In this document: one piece after another, positions 1 to 8,478 of the stretch
Numbering within the stretch: position 1 is the first letter of the stretch
Layout of the letters: each line of letters starts with the position of its first letter
Assembly: GCF_001513975.1 (NCBI RefSeq)
Contig: NZ_KQ947994.1
Location: 62,001-126,000, forward strand
Origin: Streptomyces curacoi
GTDB taxonomy: Bacteria; Actinomycetota; Actinomycetes; Streptomycetales; Streptomycetaceae
DNA: 64,000 bases
Reading direction: 5' to 3'
Program-made: the position numbers and the translations under genes
The notes under the pieces: generated by a model
Seen by the model: the letters and a program-made list of their open reading frames with translations, nothing else
Told to the model about the DNA's origin: nothing
Database searches by the model: none

Positions 1-966
1 GACATGCGCGCCTTCGCCTACGCCGCCGCGTCCCTGGCCCTCGTGGGCACGGACACCTCCCGGGCGCTGCGGTTCGCGCGACAGGCCGACCGCACGGCCG
101 AACTCTCCGGCGGCTGGGACGACGTCGTGCGAGCGGGAGTGCTGATGGCCGTCGTCCAGGCCCTGGCGAGCACCGGGCAGGGGCAGCGCGCGCTGCAGGT
201 GGCGCGACGGCTGCACAAGGGGTGGGGGGACACGTTCCACCTCGACCAGGCCCACGCACTGGTGGCCGCGTCCGTGTGGCCGTACGACCCCGGCACGGCG
301 GAACGCCTGGTCGACGACCTGCTCGGGGACTCCCGGGACACCTCCTCGGACTTCGTACGGGCGCTTCTCGGGCTGCTGGCCGCGACGGTTCCCCACGACG
401 CCGGACGCGCCGCCCGGGTCCGTGCCCTGCTGGACGGCTTCGACGGGAACGACCTCGCGGAGCGTGACCATGAGGACCGGGCCCTGCTCGCCCTGCGGAC
501 CGCCGCGACCGACCCCGACAGCGCCCGGCGCCACCTCGACCGGCTCGCCTCGGAGGACAGACACTCCCGTTCCTACCGGTCGGCGGTCATGGCAGCCCTC
601 GCGTACACGGTGCTGGGCGACCATGCCGCGGCTCATGCGGTCAGCCGCGGCTCGGGGCTCGACGAGGAACTCACGTCGGCCGCCTTCGCCGCCCTCGCCG
701 GGCACGCCGCCTGCGCACCCGTCGATCCCGGCGGGCTGATCGGCGGTGGTGGCGGCATCCGCGTCTCACTCGCCCGCCGCCTCGCCGCACTCCTGCACCC
801 GCCCGCCGCCGGCCCGGACCTGGCCCGGGCCAGAGCTCTCCTCGCCGAGGCCCTCACCCCGGACGGCTGGCACCACGCCGTCCCCGTTCTCGCCGCGCTC
901 GCCCCCGAGGCCGTCCGCCGTGCGGGGGACGTGGTCAGCGCACATATCGGACTCGCCGACGACTAG
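1..966 (+). CDS. C-terminal part of a repeat-rich hypothetical protein (cut by window edge)
   Basis: The reading frame is open to the left edge, so this is the C-terminal 320 or so residues of a longer protein. It is built of Ala/Leu/Arg-rich helical stretches resembling TPR- or HEAT-like alpha-solenoid repeats: pairs of helices with short loops and repeated A-L-A patterns. No catalytic motif, signal peptide or membrane segment is visible. In Streptomyces such solenoids often form the C-terminal half of STAND or serine-protease-linked proteins, but the diagnostic N-terminal part lies outside the window, so no function is assigned. It ends at a TAG at 964-966, followed by a simple-sequence tract and a strong hairpin shared with the convergent bglC gene. 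Confidence 0.6.
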   Translation, partial: DMRAFAYAAASLALVGTDTSRALRFARQADRTAELSGGWDDVVRAGVLMAVVQALASTGQGQRALQVARRLHKGWGDTFHLDQAHALVAASVWPYDPGTAERLVDDLLGDSRDTSSDFVRALLGLLAATVPHDAGRAARVRALLDGFDGNDLAERDHEDRALLALRTAATDPDSARRHLDRLASEDRHSRSYRSAVMAALAYTVLGDHAAAHAVSRGSGLDEELTSAAFAALAGHAACAPVDPGGLIGGGGGIRVSLARRLAALLHPPAAGPDLARARALLAEALTPDGWHHAVPVLAALAPEAVRRAGDVVSAHIGLADD

Positions 967-969
967 AGC

Positions 970-1040
970 CGAGGCAGAGGCCGAGGCAGGGGCAGGGGCA
1001 GGGGCGGGCGCAGGCGCAGGGTCAGGGTCAGGGTCAGGCC
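970..1040. repeat. degenerate hexanucleotide tract
   Basis: Directly after the stop codon the sequence is a run of imperfect 6-bp units (GAGGCA, GGCAGG, GCAGGC, GTCAGG), including three consecutive GTCAGG-type units near the end. It is non-coding and probably arose by slippage. Confidence 0.75.
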
Positions 1041-1098
1041 CGGGCAAGGCCTGAACCGGCCGAGGCGGCGTACGTCCGGCCACCGGGGCGCACCACGC

Positions 1099-1135
1099 CG
1101 GGGCGCGGCACGTCCCCTCCGCGTGCCGCGCCCCG
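1099..1135. terminator. bidirectional hairpin terminator between gene 1 and bglC
   Basis: A perfect 14-bp stem (cggggcgcggcacg at 1099-1112, complement at 1122-1135) with a 9-nt loop lies between two convergent genes. There is no long T tract, which is usual for Streptomyces terminators. Confidence 0.7.
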
Positions 1136-1156
1136 TCCCCGGCCGAGTGCCGTCCG

Positions 1157-2587
1157 CTAGAGCTCCTGCTCCACCTCCGGCAACGTCCCCGTCCGCGCCG
1201 CCTTCCCGTACCAGTACGCGCTCGACTTCGGCGTCCGGGCCAGGGTCGAGTAGTCGACGTACACCGCCCCGAACCGCTTGCCGTACCCGTACGCCCACTC
1301 GAAGTTGTCCATCAGGGACCACAGGTAGTAGCCCCGGACATCGGCGCCGTCCGTGATCGCGCGGCGGACCGCGGACAGATGGCCGTGCAGATAGGCGATG
1401 CGCTCCGGGTCGTGGACGCGGCCGTCCGGGTCCGGCTTGTCGTCGTACGCCGCCCCGTTCTCGGTGATGTACAGCGGCAGGCCCGGCGCCTCCCGGGTAT
1501 AGCGCATGATCAGCTCGTGCAGACCGGTCGGGTCGATCGTCCAGCCCATCTCGGTGCGGTCACCGGGGGTCTGGTGGAAGGCGACGTCGTCCGCGCCCGG
1601 CCAGGGGGAGTGGGTGCTCTGCCCGTGCCCGTCCGCCCGCGGGCCGGCCACGTCGGGCTCCGCGGCCGAGACCAGCGTCGGGGTGTAGTAGTTCAACCCC
1701 AGGGCGTCCAGCGGCTGGTTGATCGCCGCCAGGTCGCCGTCCAGGACGTACGACCAGTCCGTCACCAGCTCCGTCGCCGCGAACAGCGTCTCCGGGTACG
1801 CGCCGTGCAGGATCGGACCGTGGAAGACGCCGTTGGCCAGGTCGTCGATCTTCCGGGCCGCCGCCAGGTCCGCCGGGTCCTGCGACAGCGGGCGCACCAC
1901 CGAGGAGTTGAGGCTGAGCGCCACCGAGTTGCGGGCCGGCATCACCGAGCGCAGGGCCGAAGTGCCCAGGCCGTGCGCCAGGTTGAGGTGATGGGCGGCC
2001 CGCAGCGAGGCCGCCGGCTCGGTGCGGCCCGGCGCGTGCACACCCGACCCGTAGCCCAGGAACGCGCTGCACCACGGCTCGTTGAGGGTGATCCACTGCT
2101 CCACGCGGTCGCCCAGCGCCTCGCCGACGATCTGCGCGTACTCCGCGAACCGGTACGCCGTGTCGCGCTCCGGCCAGCCGCCCGCGTCCTCCAGCTCCTG
2201 CGGCAGGTCCCAGTGGTAGAGGGTGACGGCGGGCTTGATGCCGTGCGCCAGCAGCTCGTCCACCAGCCGGCGGTAGAAGTCCAGGCCCACCTGCACCGCC
2301 GGGCCCCGGCCCGTCGGCTGTACGCGCGACCAGGAGACCGAGAAGCGGTACGCGGTCAGGCCGAGCTCGGCCATCAGCGCCACGTCCTCGCGGTAGCGGT
2401 GGTAGTGGTCGACAGCGATGTCACCGTGCTCGCCGCCGGCCGTCCTGCCCGGCGTATGGCTGAAGGTGTCCCAGATCGAGGGGGTGCGACCGTCTTCCCG
2501 CACCGCCCCCTCGATCTGGTACGCCGAGGTCGCGGCGCCCCAGAGGAAGGCGGGGGGAAAGGACACGGAGGTCATGGGCTCAGGCAT
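1157..2587 (-). CDS. bglC: beta-glucosidase, GH1 family (BglC)
   Basis: A 476-residue cytoplasmic family 1 glycosidase that hydrolyses imported cellobiose and cello-oligosaccharides to glucose. The N-terminal FPPAFLWG motif is near residue 11. The acid/base glutamate lies in TLNEP (E170) and the nucleophile in ITENG (E376); length is normal for GH1. The ATG at 2587 is preferred because the CebR operator abuts it and a GGGAG ribosome site lies within that operator. An internal ATG at 2575 is possible, and the frame stays open upstream without a good start. It is the last gene of the cebE-cebF-cebG-bglC array, 170 bp after cebG, and its own operator suggests separate CebR control. The family, motifs and context all agree with S. 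scabies/S. coelicolor BglC. Confidence 0.93.
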   Translation of the reverse strand: MPEPMTSVSFPPAFLWGAATSAYQIEGAVREDGRTPSIWDTFSHTPGRTAGGEHGDIAVDHYHRYREDVALMAELGLTAYRFSVSWSRVQPTGRGPAVQVGLDFYRRLVDELLAHGIKPAVTLYHWDLPQELEDAGGWPERDTAYRFAEYAQIVGEALGDRVEQWITLNEPWCSAFLGYGSGVHAPGRTEPAASLRAAHHLNLAHGLGTSALRSVMPARNSVALSLNSSVVRPLSQDPADLAAARKIDDLANGVFHGPILHGAYPETLFAATELVTDWSYVLDGDLAAINQPLDALGLNYYTPTLVSAAEPDVAGPRADGHGQSTHSPWPGADDVAFHQTPGDRTEMGWTIDPTGLHELIMRYTREAPGLPLYITENGAAYDDKPDPDGRVHDPERIAYLHGHLSAVRRAITDGADVRGYYLWSLMDNFEWAYGYGKRFGAVYVDYSTLARTPKSSAYWYGKAARTGTLPEVEQEL

Positions 2588-2600
2588 GGAAGCGCTCCCA
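2587..2600 (-). promoter_or_regulatory. CebR operator touching the bglC start codon
   Basis: Read on the minus strand the site is TGGGAGCGCTTCCA, one base off the perfect CebR palindrome TGGGAGCGCTCCCA. Its last base is the A of the bglC ATG. CebR bound here would block ribosome-site transcription and the start of the gene. A CebR box just upstream of bglC is known in S. scabies. Confidence 0.85.
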
Positions 2601-2757
2601 TAGGGGGTCGTGGAGACCGACGAGGTAGGAGGGGAGTAGGAGGAGAGGGGGGAAGGATCCCGAGGGCCGAGGCGGCGTTGACCCGGCCCCCGGAGGCCGT
2701 ACGGTCCGGGGGCGTACGTCCCGGAAGGCCGTACAGCTGAAGCGGGGCGACCGGGCG

Positions 2758-3651
2758 TCAGCCCTTGATCGCGCCCTGCATGATGCCGCCCACGATCTGC
2801 TTGCCGAACAGCAGGAAGGCGATCAGCAGCGGCAGCGTACCGAGCAGGGCACCCGCCATGATCACCGCTTGGTCGGGAACATAGCCGGTACCGAGGGAGT
2901 TGAGGGCGACCTGCACGGTCGGGTTCTCCTGGTTCAGGGCGATGATCGGCCACAGGAAGTCGTTCCAGGCGAACACGAAGGTCAGCAGGCCCAGTACGGC
3001 CATCGCGGGCCGGGCGGCCGGAAAGACCACGTGCCAGACGATGCGCAGGCTGCTCGCGCCGTCCACCCGCGCCGCCTCGATCAGCTCGGTCGGCAGCGCC
3101 TGCACCAGGTACTGCCGCATGAAGAACGTGCCGAAGGCGGTGACCAGCGTCGGCAGGATGACCGTCTGGAGCTGGTTGGACCAGCCGAGGTCCGCCATCC
3201 ACAGATACAGCGGTACGACGGCCAGCTGCGGCGGCACCATCATCGTGCCGATCGTGAGCATCAGCAGCACGCCCGAGAACCTGAACCGCAGCTTGGCGAA
3301 GGCGAATCCGGCGAGCGTGGAGAACAGCACCGTGCTCACCGTGATCGTGGCCGCGACGAACGTGGTGTTGAACATCGCGGTGCCGAGCCCGGCCTCGTCC
3401 CACGCGGTCTGCATGTTCTTGAACAGGTTCCCGCCGAACCACAGCGGCGGCGGGGTCTCGGCGAGCCGCCGGTCGGTGCGCGAGGCCGCGATCGCCGTCC
3501 ACACCAGCGGGGCCAGCGAGACCAGCGCGAACAGGGTCAGCACCAGGTAGGTGACCGGACCGGCGTGCAGCTGCTTGCCGGCGCCCATCACCCGACGGCG
3601 CTCGCGCCTGGGCCGGTCCGCCCGAGGGAGGGTCACATCACTTGCCGTCAT
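2758..3651 (-). CDS. cebG: cello-oligosaccharide ABC transporter permease CebG
   Basis: A 297-residue inner-membrane permease of the carbohydrate CUT1 family. About six hydrophobic spans follow a short basic N-terminus (RADRPRRERRR). The EAA loop that contacts the ATPase is visible as ELIEAARVDGASSLRIVWHV near residue 195. It pairs with CebF to import sugar bound by CebE. Its start overlaps the end of cebF by 4 bp, indicating translational coupling. No ATPase gene is present; in Streptomyces this transporter uses the shared MsiK ATPase encoded elsewhere (known for the family, inferred here). Confidence 0.93.
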   Translation of the reverse strand: MTASDVTLPRADRPRRERRRVMGAGKQLHAGPVTYLVLTLFALVSLAPLVWTAIAASRTDRRLAETPPPLWFGGNLFKNMQTAWDEAGLGTAMFNTTFVAATITVSTVLFSTLAGFAFAKLRFRFSGVLLMLTIGTMMVPPQLAVVPLYLWMADLGWSNQLQTVILPTLVTAFGTFFMRQYLVQALPTELIEAARVDGASSLRIVWHVVFPAARPAMAVLGLLTFVFAWNDFLWPIIALNQENPTVQVALNSLGTGYVPDQAVIMAGALLGTLPLLIAFLLFGKQIVGGIMQGAIKG

Positions 3652-4676
3652 TGGGACTTCCTCAGCCGTCGCGAGATCAGCATCTGGATCACGCCGATGA
3701 TCAGCAGGATCAGGAACATCGTCCAGGCGATCGCGGACGCCTTGCCGAGGTTGCCGATGATCCAGCCCTGGTCGTACATGTACAGACCGAGCGTCTGGTA
3801 CTGGTGCTCGGAACCGCCCTTGGACCCGCTCACCCCGCCGAACAGCAACGGCTCACCGAAGAGCTGGGTCGCGCCGATCGTCGAGACGACCACCGTGAAC
3901 AGGATCGTCGGGCGCAGCTGCGGGATCGTCACATGGCGGAACTGCTGCCAGCGGTTCGCCCCGTCGAGCGACGCCGACTCGTACAGATCGGAGGGGATCG
4001 CCTGCATGGCGGCCAGGTAGATCAGCGCGTTGTAGCCGGTCCAGCGCCAGATCACGATCGAGGAGACGGCGAACTTGGAACCCCAGTCGGACTCCCGCCA
4101 GTTGACCGGGTCGATCCCGAAGAAGTCGAGGATCCAGTTGATCATGCCGCCGTCCCAGGAGTACAGCAGCACGAACACCAGCGTCGCCGCCGCCACCGAG
4201 GTGGCGTACGGGGTGAGCATCACGACCCGCCACACGGTCGAGCCGCGCAGCTTGTAGTTGAGCAGGTGGGCGAGCCCCAGTGCCATCAGCAGCTGTGGCA
4301 CGGTCGAGATCACACCGACGGTGAAGGTGACCCACAGGGAGTTCCAGAAGAAGTCCGAGGACAGCAGGTTCCGGTAGTTGTCCAGGCCGGCCCAGGTCTG
4401 GCTGTCCAGGTTCGCCAGCTGCACGTTGTGCAGCGAGTACCAGGCCGTGTACAGCAGCGGGACCAGCGAGAACGCCCCGAAGACGATGAAGAAGGGGGAG
4501 ATGAACGCGTACGGCGACGCCTTCATGTCCCAGCGGTACAGCCGGCTCCGCCAGGAACTGCGGCCGGGGTCCGGCGTACCGCGACCGTGAGCGCGGCCGG
4601 CCGCGCCCGGCTGCTCACCGGGCGCGGCGTCGGCGCTCGACGCGGGTTGCGCGAGAGCCTGCTTGGGGCTGCTCAC
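3648..4676 (-). CDS. cebF: cello-oligosaccharide ABC transporter permease CebF
   Basis: A 342-residue CUT1 permease with a longer, basic, disordered cytoplasmic N-terminus (residues 1-50) before the first membrane span near residue 58. The EAA-type loop reads IPSDLYESASLDGANRWQQF near residue 245. It forms the membrane channel with CebG. Its ATG overlaps the cebE stop by 4 bp, and the downstream cebG overlap is also 4 bp, so cebEFG is a tight operon under CebR. Confidence 0.93.
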   Translation of the reverse strand: MSSPKQALAQPASSADAAPGEQPGAAGRAHGRGTPDPGRSSWRSRLYRWDMKASPYAFISPFFIVFGAFSLVPLLYTAWYSLHNVQLANLDSQTWAGLDNYRNLLSSDFFWNSLWVTFTVGVISTVPQLLMALGLAHLLNYKLRGSTVWRVVMLTPYATSVAAATLVFVLLYSWDGGMINWILDFFGIDPVNWRESDWGSKFAVSSIVIWRWTGYNALIYLAAMQAIPSDLYESASLDGANRWQQFRHVTIPQLRPTILFTVVVSTIGATQLFGEPLLFGGVSGSKGGSEHQYQTLGLYMYDQGWIIGNLGKASAIAWTMFLILLIIGVIQMLISRRLRKSQ

Positions 4677-5998
4677 TGGCCGAGCACGTCCTTGATCTCC
4701 TTGGCCGCCGCGTCCCAGCCCTGGTCAGGGCTCTTGCCCTTCTGCTCGACCTGGAGGATGCCGATGTCGGTCAGCGCGGTGTTGATCGCCTGGTCCTTGA
4801 TGCCGAAGTACTGGGTCGGGATGGTCTTCGCCGAGTCGGAGAAGATCTGGGTGATCGGCGCGTTCGAGAAGTACTCGGTGGTGGCGGCCGCCGGCTTCAG
4901 GGTCGAGTACGCCGACGGGGTCGACGGGAAGCTGGCCTGCTTGGCGAAGACCTTCGCCTGCTGCTCGGGCGCGGTCAGCCACTTCGCCAGGGCGATGGCC
5001 TCCTTCTGGTGCTTGCTCGCCGTCGGCACACCGAGGAAGGAGCCGCCCCAGTTGGCCGCGGTGGGCGCGGCGGCCACGTCCCACTTGCCCTTGCCGGAGT
5101 CACCGGACTTCTCCAGGATGTAGCCGATCATCCAGGCCGGGCAGGCCACCGTGGCGAAGGTGCCGTTCGCGTAGCCCTGGTCCCACGGTTTGTCGAACTG
5201 CTTCAGCTTCGCCGACATGTCGCTGGTCGCCACCTCCATGGCGACGTCCCAGGCCTTCTTGACGCCGTCCGACTCGTCCCAGACGACGGTGCCGTCCTTC
5301 TCGTAGTAGCGCTCGGTCCCGCCGCCGAGGGCCGCGTTGTAGACCGAGGACGCCGAGTCCACGAACTTGGTGCCGCTGGGCGCCTTCTTCATGTACTGCT
5401 TGCCGAGGTCGACGTACTTGCCCCAGTCGCCCTTCCACTGCTCGGCGAGCTTGGCGCGGTCGGTCTCCAGGCCGGCCTTCTCGAACAGGTCCTTGCGGTA
5501 GCAGATCGCCATCGGGCCGATGTCGGTGCCGAGTCCGATCAGCTTGCCGTCCTCGGTGGTGGCCTGGGCGTTCTTCCAGTCCAGCCACTGCGACTTGTCG
5601 ACCTCCTTGCCGAGGTCCACGAACTTGTCGGCCTGCGTCTGCACGGCCTCGGTGATGTTCATGACCTCGATGGCCTGGATGTCGTCGGTACCGGCGCCGG
5701 CCTGCAGGCGGGTGAGGACCTTGGGCCAGTAGACGTCGGTACGGGTGGTGACGTTCTCCTTGATGGTGATGTCGGGGTTGAGCTTCATGTACTCGTCGTA
5801 GAGGCCGGCCTGCTTGTAGCCGAAGGTGCCGAAGGTGCCGACGGTGAGGGTGGTCCTGCCACCGCCGCCGTTGCCCCCGCCCTCGTTCGTGGAGCCGTCG
5901 TCCGAGTCCTCGGCGCAGCCGGCGAGCAGCCCTGTCGTCAGCGCGGCGACGGCCGCGAGGGCCATCAGCCGGCGGGACCCGCGGGTACTCGTGCGCAT
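4673..5998 (-). CDS. cebE: cellobiose/cellotriose-binding lipoprotein CebE
   Basis: A 441-residue extracellular solute-binding protein of the family 1 sugar binders. The N-terminus has a basic n-region (RGSRR), a hydrophobic core and the lipobox LLAGC with the lipidated Cys at residue 28, followed by an acidic Ser/Gly-rich linker. The rest is the two-lobed binding domain. It captures cello-oligosaccharides at the cell surface and hands them to CebF/CebG. It is the first gene of the operon, read from the divergent cebE/cebR region that carries a perfect CebR palindrome. Confidence 0.94.
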   Translation of the reverse strand: MRTSTRGSRRLMALAAVAALTTGLLAGCAEDSDDGSTNEGGGNGGGGRTTLTVGTFGTFGYKQAGLYDEYMKLNPDITIKENVTTRTDVYWPKVLTRLQAGAGTDDIQAIEVMNITEAVQTQADKFVDLGKEVDKSQWLDWKNAQATTEDGKLIGLGTDIGPMAICYRKDLFEKAGLETDRAKLAEQWKGDWGKYVDLGKQYMKKAPSGTKFVDSASSVYNAALGGGTERYYEKDGTVVWDESDGVKKAWDVAMEVATSDMSAKLKQFDKPWDQGYANGTFATVACPAWMIGYILEKSGDSGKGKWDVAAAPTAANWGGSFLGVPTASKHQKEAIALAKWLTAPEQQAKVFAKQASFPSTPSAYSTLKPAAATTEYFSNAPITQIFSDSAKTIPTQYFGIKDQAINTALTDIGILQVEQKGKSPDQGWDAAAKEIKDVLGQ

Positions 5999-6116
5999 TG
6001 CGTCCTCCTGTTGCCTGACCTGCCGACCCCCCGGCCAACTGCACTGTTGGGCCCGTTCGTTGTTCTCGCTGCGGCTCGGGCGGGGAACGTGCGGGACATG
6101 TATGTGTCAGGTAGTG

Positions 6117-6130
6117 TGGGAGCGCTCCCA
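6117..6130. promoter_or_regulatory. perfect CebR operator in the cebE promoter
   Basis: TGGGAGCGCTCCCA is a perfect 14-bp palindrome; the symmetry extends to 18 bp (6115-6132). It lies 119 bp upstream of the cebE start and 248 bp upstream of cebR. This is the established CebR target. Cellobiose or cellotriose releases the repressor (known for the family). Confidence 0.93.
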
Positions 6131-6377
6131 CATGTGATGTGTTGAAGGTTCGTCGGTCCGGCCGGGGGTGTCAAGGGAGCGGGCGCGGAGTTATGTGTTC
6201 AGTTATCGGCCCGTTAGCTAACTCGCCAGAGCCGGCGACGGGGGTGCGAAGTCGGCCAAGATCGGCACCGGTTGGCTGAAGTGGCGGTCTTGATCGACGG
6301 CCCCCACGGACGCTCACCGCACCGACAGGTGCTGTTAAATTCCAGGCCAACGAAATGGTCAACGGGAGGCGGAGCCC
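6131..6377 (+). promoter_or_regulatory. cebR leader region
   Basis: This is the cebR side of the 379-bp divergent region. It is somewhat A/T-richer than its surroundings near 6190-6235 and 6335-6360 and ends in a strong ribosome site (GGGAGGCGGAG) 4-14 bases before the cebR ATG. No second CebR palindrome and no open gene is seen. Confidence 0.5.
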
Positions 6378-7433
6378 ATGGCAACCCACGGAACGCGGGG
6401 CCGGAGCGGCGGCCGGCCGACCCTCGAAGAGGTGGCGGCCCGCGCGGGTGTCGGCCGCGGCACCGTCTCCCGGGTGATCAACGGCTCGCCCCGGGTCAGC
6501 GACGCGACCCGCGCGGCGGTGGAAGCGGCGGTGGCCGAGCTCGGCTACGTCCCCAACACGGCGGCCCGCGCCCTGGCGGCGAACCGCACGGACGCGATCG
6601 CGCTGGTCGTGCCCGAGCCGGAGACGCGTTTCTTCGCGGAGCCGTACTTCTCGGACATGCTCAAGGGTGTGGGCGCCGGGCTCTCCGACACCGAGATGCA
6701 GCTGCTGCTGATCTTCGCGGGCAGTGACCGGGAGCGGCGCAGGCTGGCCCAGTACCTGGCGGCCCACCGGGTGGACGGCGTCCTCCTGGTCTCGGTCCAC
6801 GCGGACGACCCCCTGCCCGATCTGCTGGCCCAGCTGGAGATCCCGGCGGTGATCAGCGGCCCGAGGTCGGCCGCGGAGACCCTGACCTCGGTGGACTCGG
6901 ACAACTACGGCGGCGGCCGTTCGGCCGTGGAGCACCTGGTGGCCCGCGGCCGTACCCGGATCGCCCACATCACCGGCCGCCTCGACGTCTACGGCGCCCA
7001 GCGCCGCGTCGACGGCTACCGCGACGCCCTGAGCGACGCCGGGTACGGGGTGGACGAGCGGCTGATCGAGCCGGGCGACTTCACCGAGGAGGGGGGCCGC
7101 CGGGCGATGGAGGCACTCCTGGAGCGCTGCCCCGACCTGGACGCGGTCTTCGCGGGCTCCGACGTGACGGCGGCGGGTGCCCGCCAGGTCCTGCGCGAGG
7201 CGGGCCGTCGCATCCCCGACGACGTGGCCCTCGTCGGCTACGACGACTCCGCCATAGCCCGCCACATGGACCCGCCGCTCACCAGCGTCCGCCAGCCCAT
7301 AGAGGACATGGGCCGCCGGATGCTGGACCTCCTCCTCGCCGAGATCGCCGACCGCCGCCCGTCGGTGTCCCGGGGCCTGGAGCGGCGGCAGGTGGTCCTG
7401 GCGACGGAACTGGTGCCGCGCACGTCGTCATGA
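6378..7433 (+). CDS. cebR: LacI-family repressor of cellulose utilisation CebR
   Basis: A 351-residue LacI/GalR regulator. The N-terminal helix-turn-helix and hinge helix occupy residues 15-67 (TLEEVAARAGVGRGTVSRVI, then PNTAARALA). A periplasmic-binding-protein-like effector domain covers about 70-345. It represses cebEFG and bglC and is relieved by cello-oligosaccharides. It is divergent from cebE with the perfect operator between them. In S. scabies the orthologue also controls virulence; in a saprophyte it links cellulose supply to uptake. Confidence 0.94.
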   Translation: MATHGTRGRSGGRPTLEEVAARAGVGRGTVSRVINGSPRVSDATRAAVEAAVAELGYVPNTAARALAANRTDAIALVVPEPETRFFAEPYFSDMLKGVGAGLSDTEMQLLLIFAGSDRERRRLAQYLAAHRVDGVLLVSVHADDPLPDLLAQLEIPAVISGPRSAAETLTSVDSDNYGGGRSAVEHLVARGRTRIAHITGRLDVYGAQRRVDGYRDALSDAGYGVDERLIEPGDFTEEGGRRAMEALLERCPDLDAVFAGSDVTAAGARQVLREAGRRIPDDVALVGYDDSAIARHMDPPLTSVRQPIEDMGRRMLDLLLAEIADRRPSVSRGLERRQVVLATELVPRTSS

Positions 7434-7436
7434 GCG

Positions 7437-7692
7437 GCCACCCCGGATCCTGCGCGCCCTCGCTCGCGTCCTGGACGCCCACGTGGTGGTCGAGGCGTCG
7501 GGCCACGCGGCCGTCGACCTCTACGGCGGCGCGTTCCTGTACGACTTCGAGGGCACGCGAGGCATCTGATCGACCTCGACGAGTACCGCCCGGGTCCGTT
7601 CTCCCTCACGGCGGACCGGCTCCCGGGTGACGAGGAACGAGCCTGGCGAACGCTTCGGGAGTGGGCGGGACTTGGCGGCGGCATGGCGGGCG
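7437..7692 (+). pseudogene. frameshifted fragment of a kinase-like protein
   Basis: Just after cebR one frame reads RILRALARVLDAHVVVEASG and continues to LYDFEGTRGI before a TGA at 7567-7569. A +1 shift restores HLIDLDEYRPGPFSLTADRL. The joined text resembles the catalytic core of a Streptomyces protein-kinase/phosphotransferase-like family, with LIDLDEYRPGPF as the metal-binding DLDxY region. There is no start, N-lobe or C-terminus, so this is a relic that also carries a frameshift. Family assignment is from memory of the motif. Confidence 0.5.
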
Positions 7693-7698
7693 GCCATG

Positions 7699-8223
7699 TC
7701 AGGGCTGTAGCGGCAGCCGCCACCGGGTCTCGCCGTCCTGCTCCTCGTCGGTCGGGGTGAGGCCGGCCGCCGCGGCGACGGCCGCCGAGGCCGGGTGGTC
7801 GGGGTGGATGTGGGCGACGACCGTACGGACCGACTGCCGCCCGAGCCAGGCGACGAGTCCGCGCGCCGCCTCGGACGCCAACCCGCGCCCCTGCCACGGC
7901 GTGCCGACCACCCAGGCGATCTCGGCGGTGCGGTCCTCGGTGACCGTGGCCTGGACGGTGCCCACGAGACATGACCGGGTGCGCAGCCGCAGCACCCAGT
8001 TGCACCAGGAGACGGCCGGGTCGGGAGATCCGGCGACGAGCCGCTCGTAACGGGCGCGCAGGCCGTCGGGGGAGTAGGGGGTACCGCCGATGAAGGTGTG
8101 CAGCGCCGGATCGGAAAGGGCGCCGGCCATCTCCTCGGCGTGCTCGACGCGCAGCGGGAAGAGGTCGAGGCGGGCGGTGGGGACGGGCTCGGCGTACACG
8201 CGCTGGTCGGCGCGGCTCGACAC
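7699..8223 (-). CDS. GNAT-family N-acetyltransferase
   Basis: A 174-residue GNAT domain of the RimJ/RimL-like class. N-terminal strands read TARLDLFPLRVEHAEEM, and the acetyl-CoA pyrophosphate loop appears as GTPWQGRGLASEA (Q/R-x-x-G-x-G/A) near residue 130. The substrate is unknown. It stands alone, downstream of the tRNA-His terminator on the same strand. Confidence 0.8.
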   Translation of the reverse strand: MSSRADQRVYAEPVPTARLDLFPLRVEHAEEMAGALSDPALHTFIGGTPYSPDGLRARYERLVAGSPDPAVSWCNWVLRLRTRSCLVGTVQATVTEDRTAEIAWVVGTPWQGRGLASEAARGLVAWLGRQSVRTVVAHIHPDHPASAAVAAAAGLTPTDEEQDGETRWRLPLQP

Positions 8224-8235
8224 CGTGATGCCCTC

Positions 8236-8280
8236 CTGAAAAAGGACTCAGCCGGTGACTTCTCGTGAAGTCACCGGCTG
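8236..8280 (-). terminator. rho-independent terminator of tRNA-His
   Basis: A perfect 14-bp stem (8249-8262 with 8267-8280, loop TCGT) is followed on the minus strand by a CCTTTTT tract. It lies 10 bp beyond the tRNA 3' end and before the GNAT gene. This is one of the few classical T-tailed terminators in the window. Confidence 0.9.
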
Positions 8281-8289
8281 ATCACCGAG

Positions 8290-8363
8290 GGTGAGTGACG
8301 GGACTCGAACCCGCGACATCCTGGACCACAACCAGGTGCTCTACCAGCTGAGCTACACCCACC
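8290..8363 (-). tRNA. tRNA-His (anticodon GTG)
   Basis: The minus strand folds as a full cloverleaf. The acceptor is GTGGGTG/CACTCAC, and the extra 5' G at 8363 opposite C73 at 8290 is typical of tRNA-His. The D arm reads GCTC..GAGC, the anticodon stem CCTGG/CCAGG encloses loop TTGTGGT (anticodon GTG), and the T arm carries GGTTCGAGTCC. CCA is not encoded. Confidence 0.97.
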
Positions 8364-8478
8364 ATGACCGGCGGTTGACTTCCGCGGAGTCCCCGACCGG
8401 CCGAGAAAAAGTGTACAGGGTCCGAAGGGGTGCTCGCGCACGGCTTTCCCGGCGGCCTTGCGGGAACCCCCCGAATGC

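Noticed and set aside
970..1040. Telomere-like or regulatory tandem repeat
   Set aside because: It is an irregular hexamer slippage tract, not the palindromic repeats of Streptomyces telomeres, and its position is internal.
1157..3502. A single long frame reading through bglC into the cebG region
   Set aside because: Only the part from 2587 matches GH1. The upstream extension is antisense-like low-complexity text over cebG, and the CebR operator and ribosome site fix the start.
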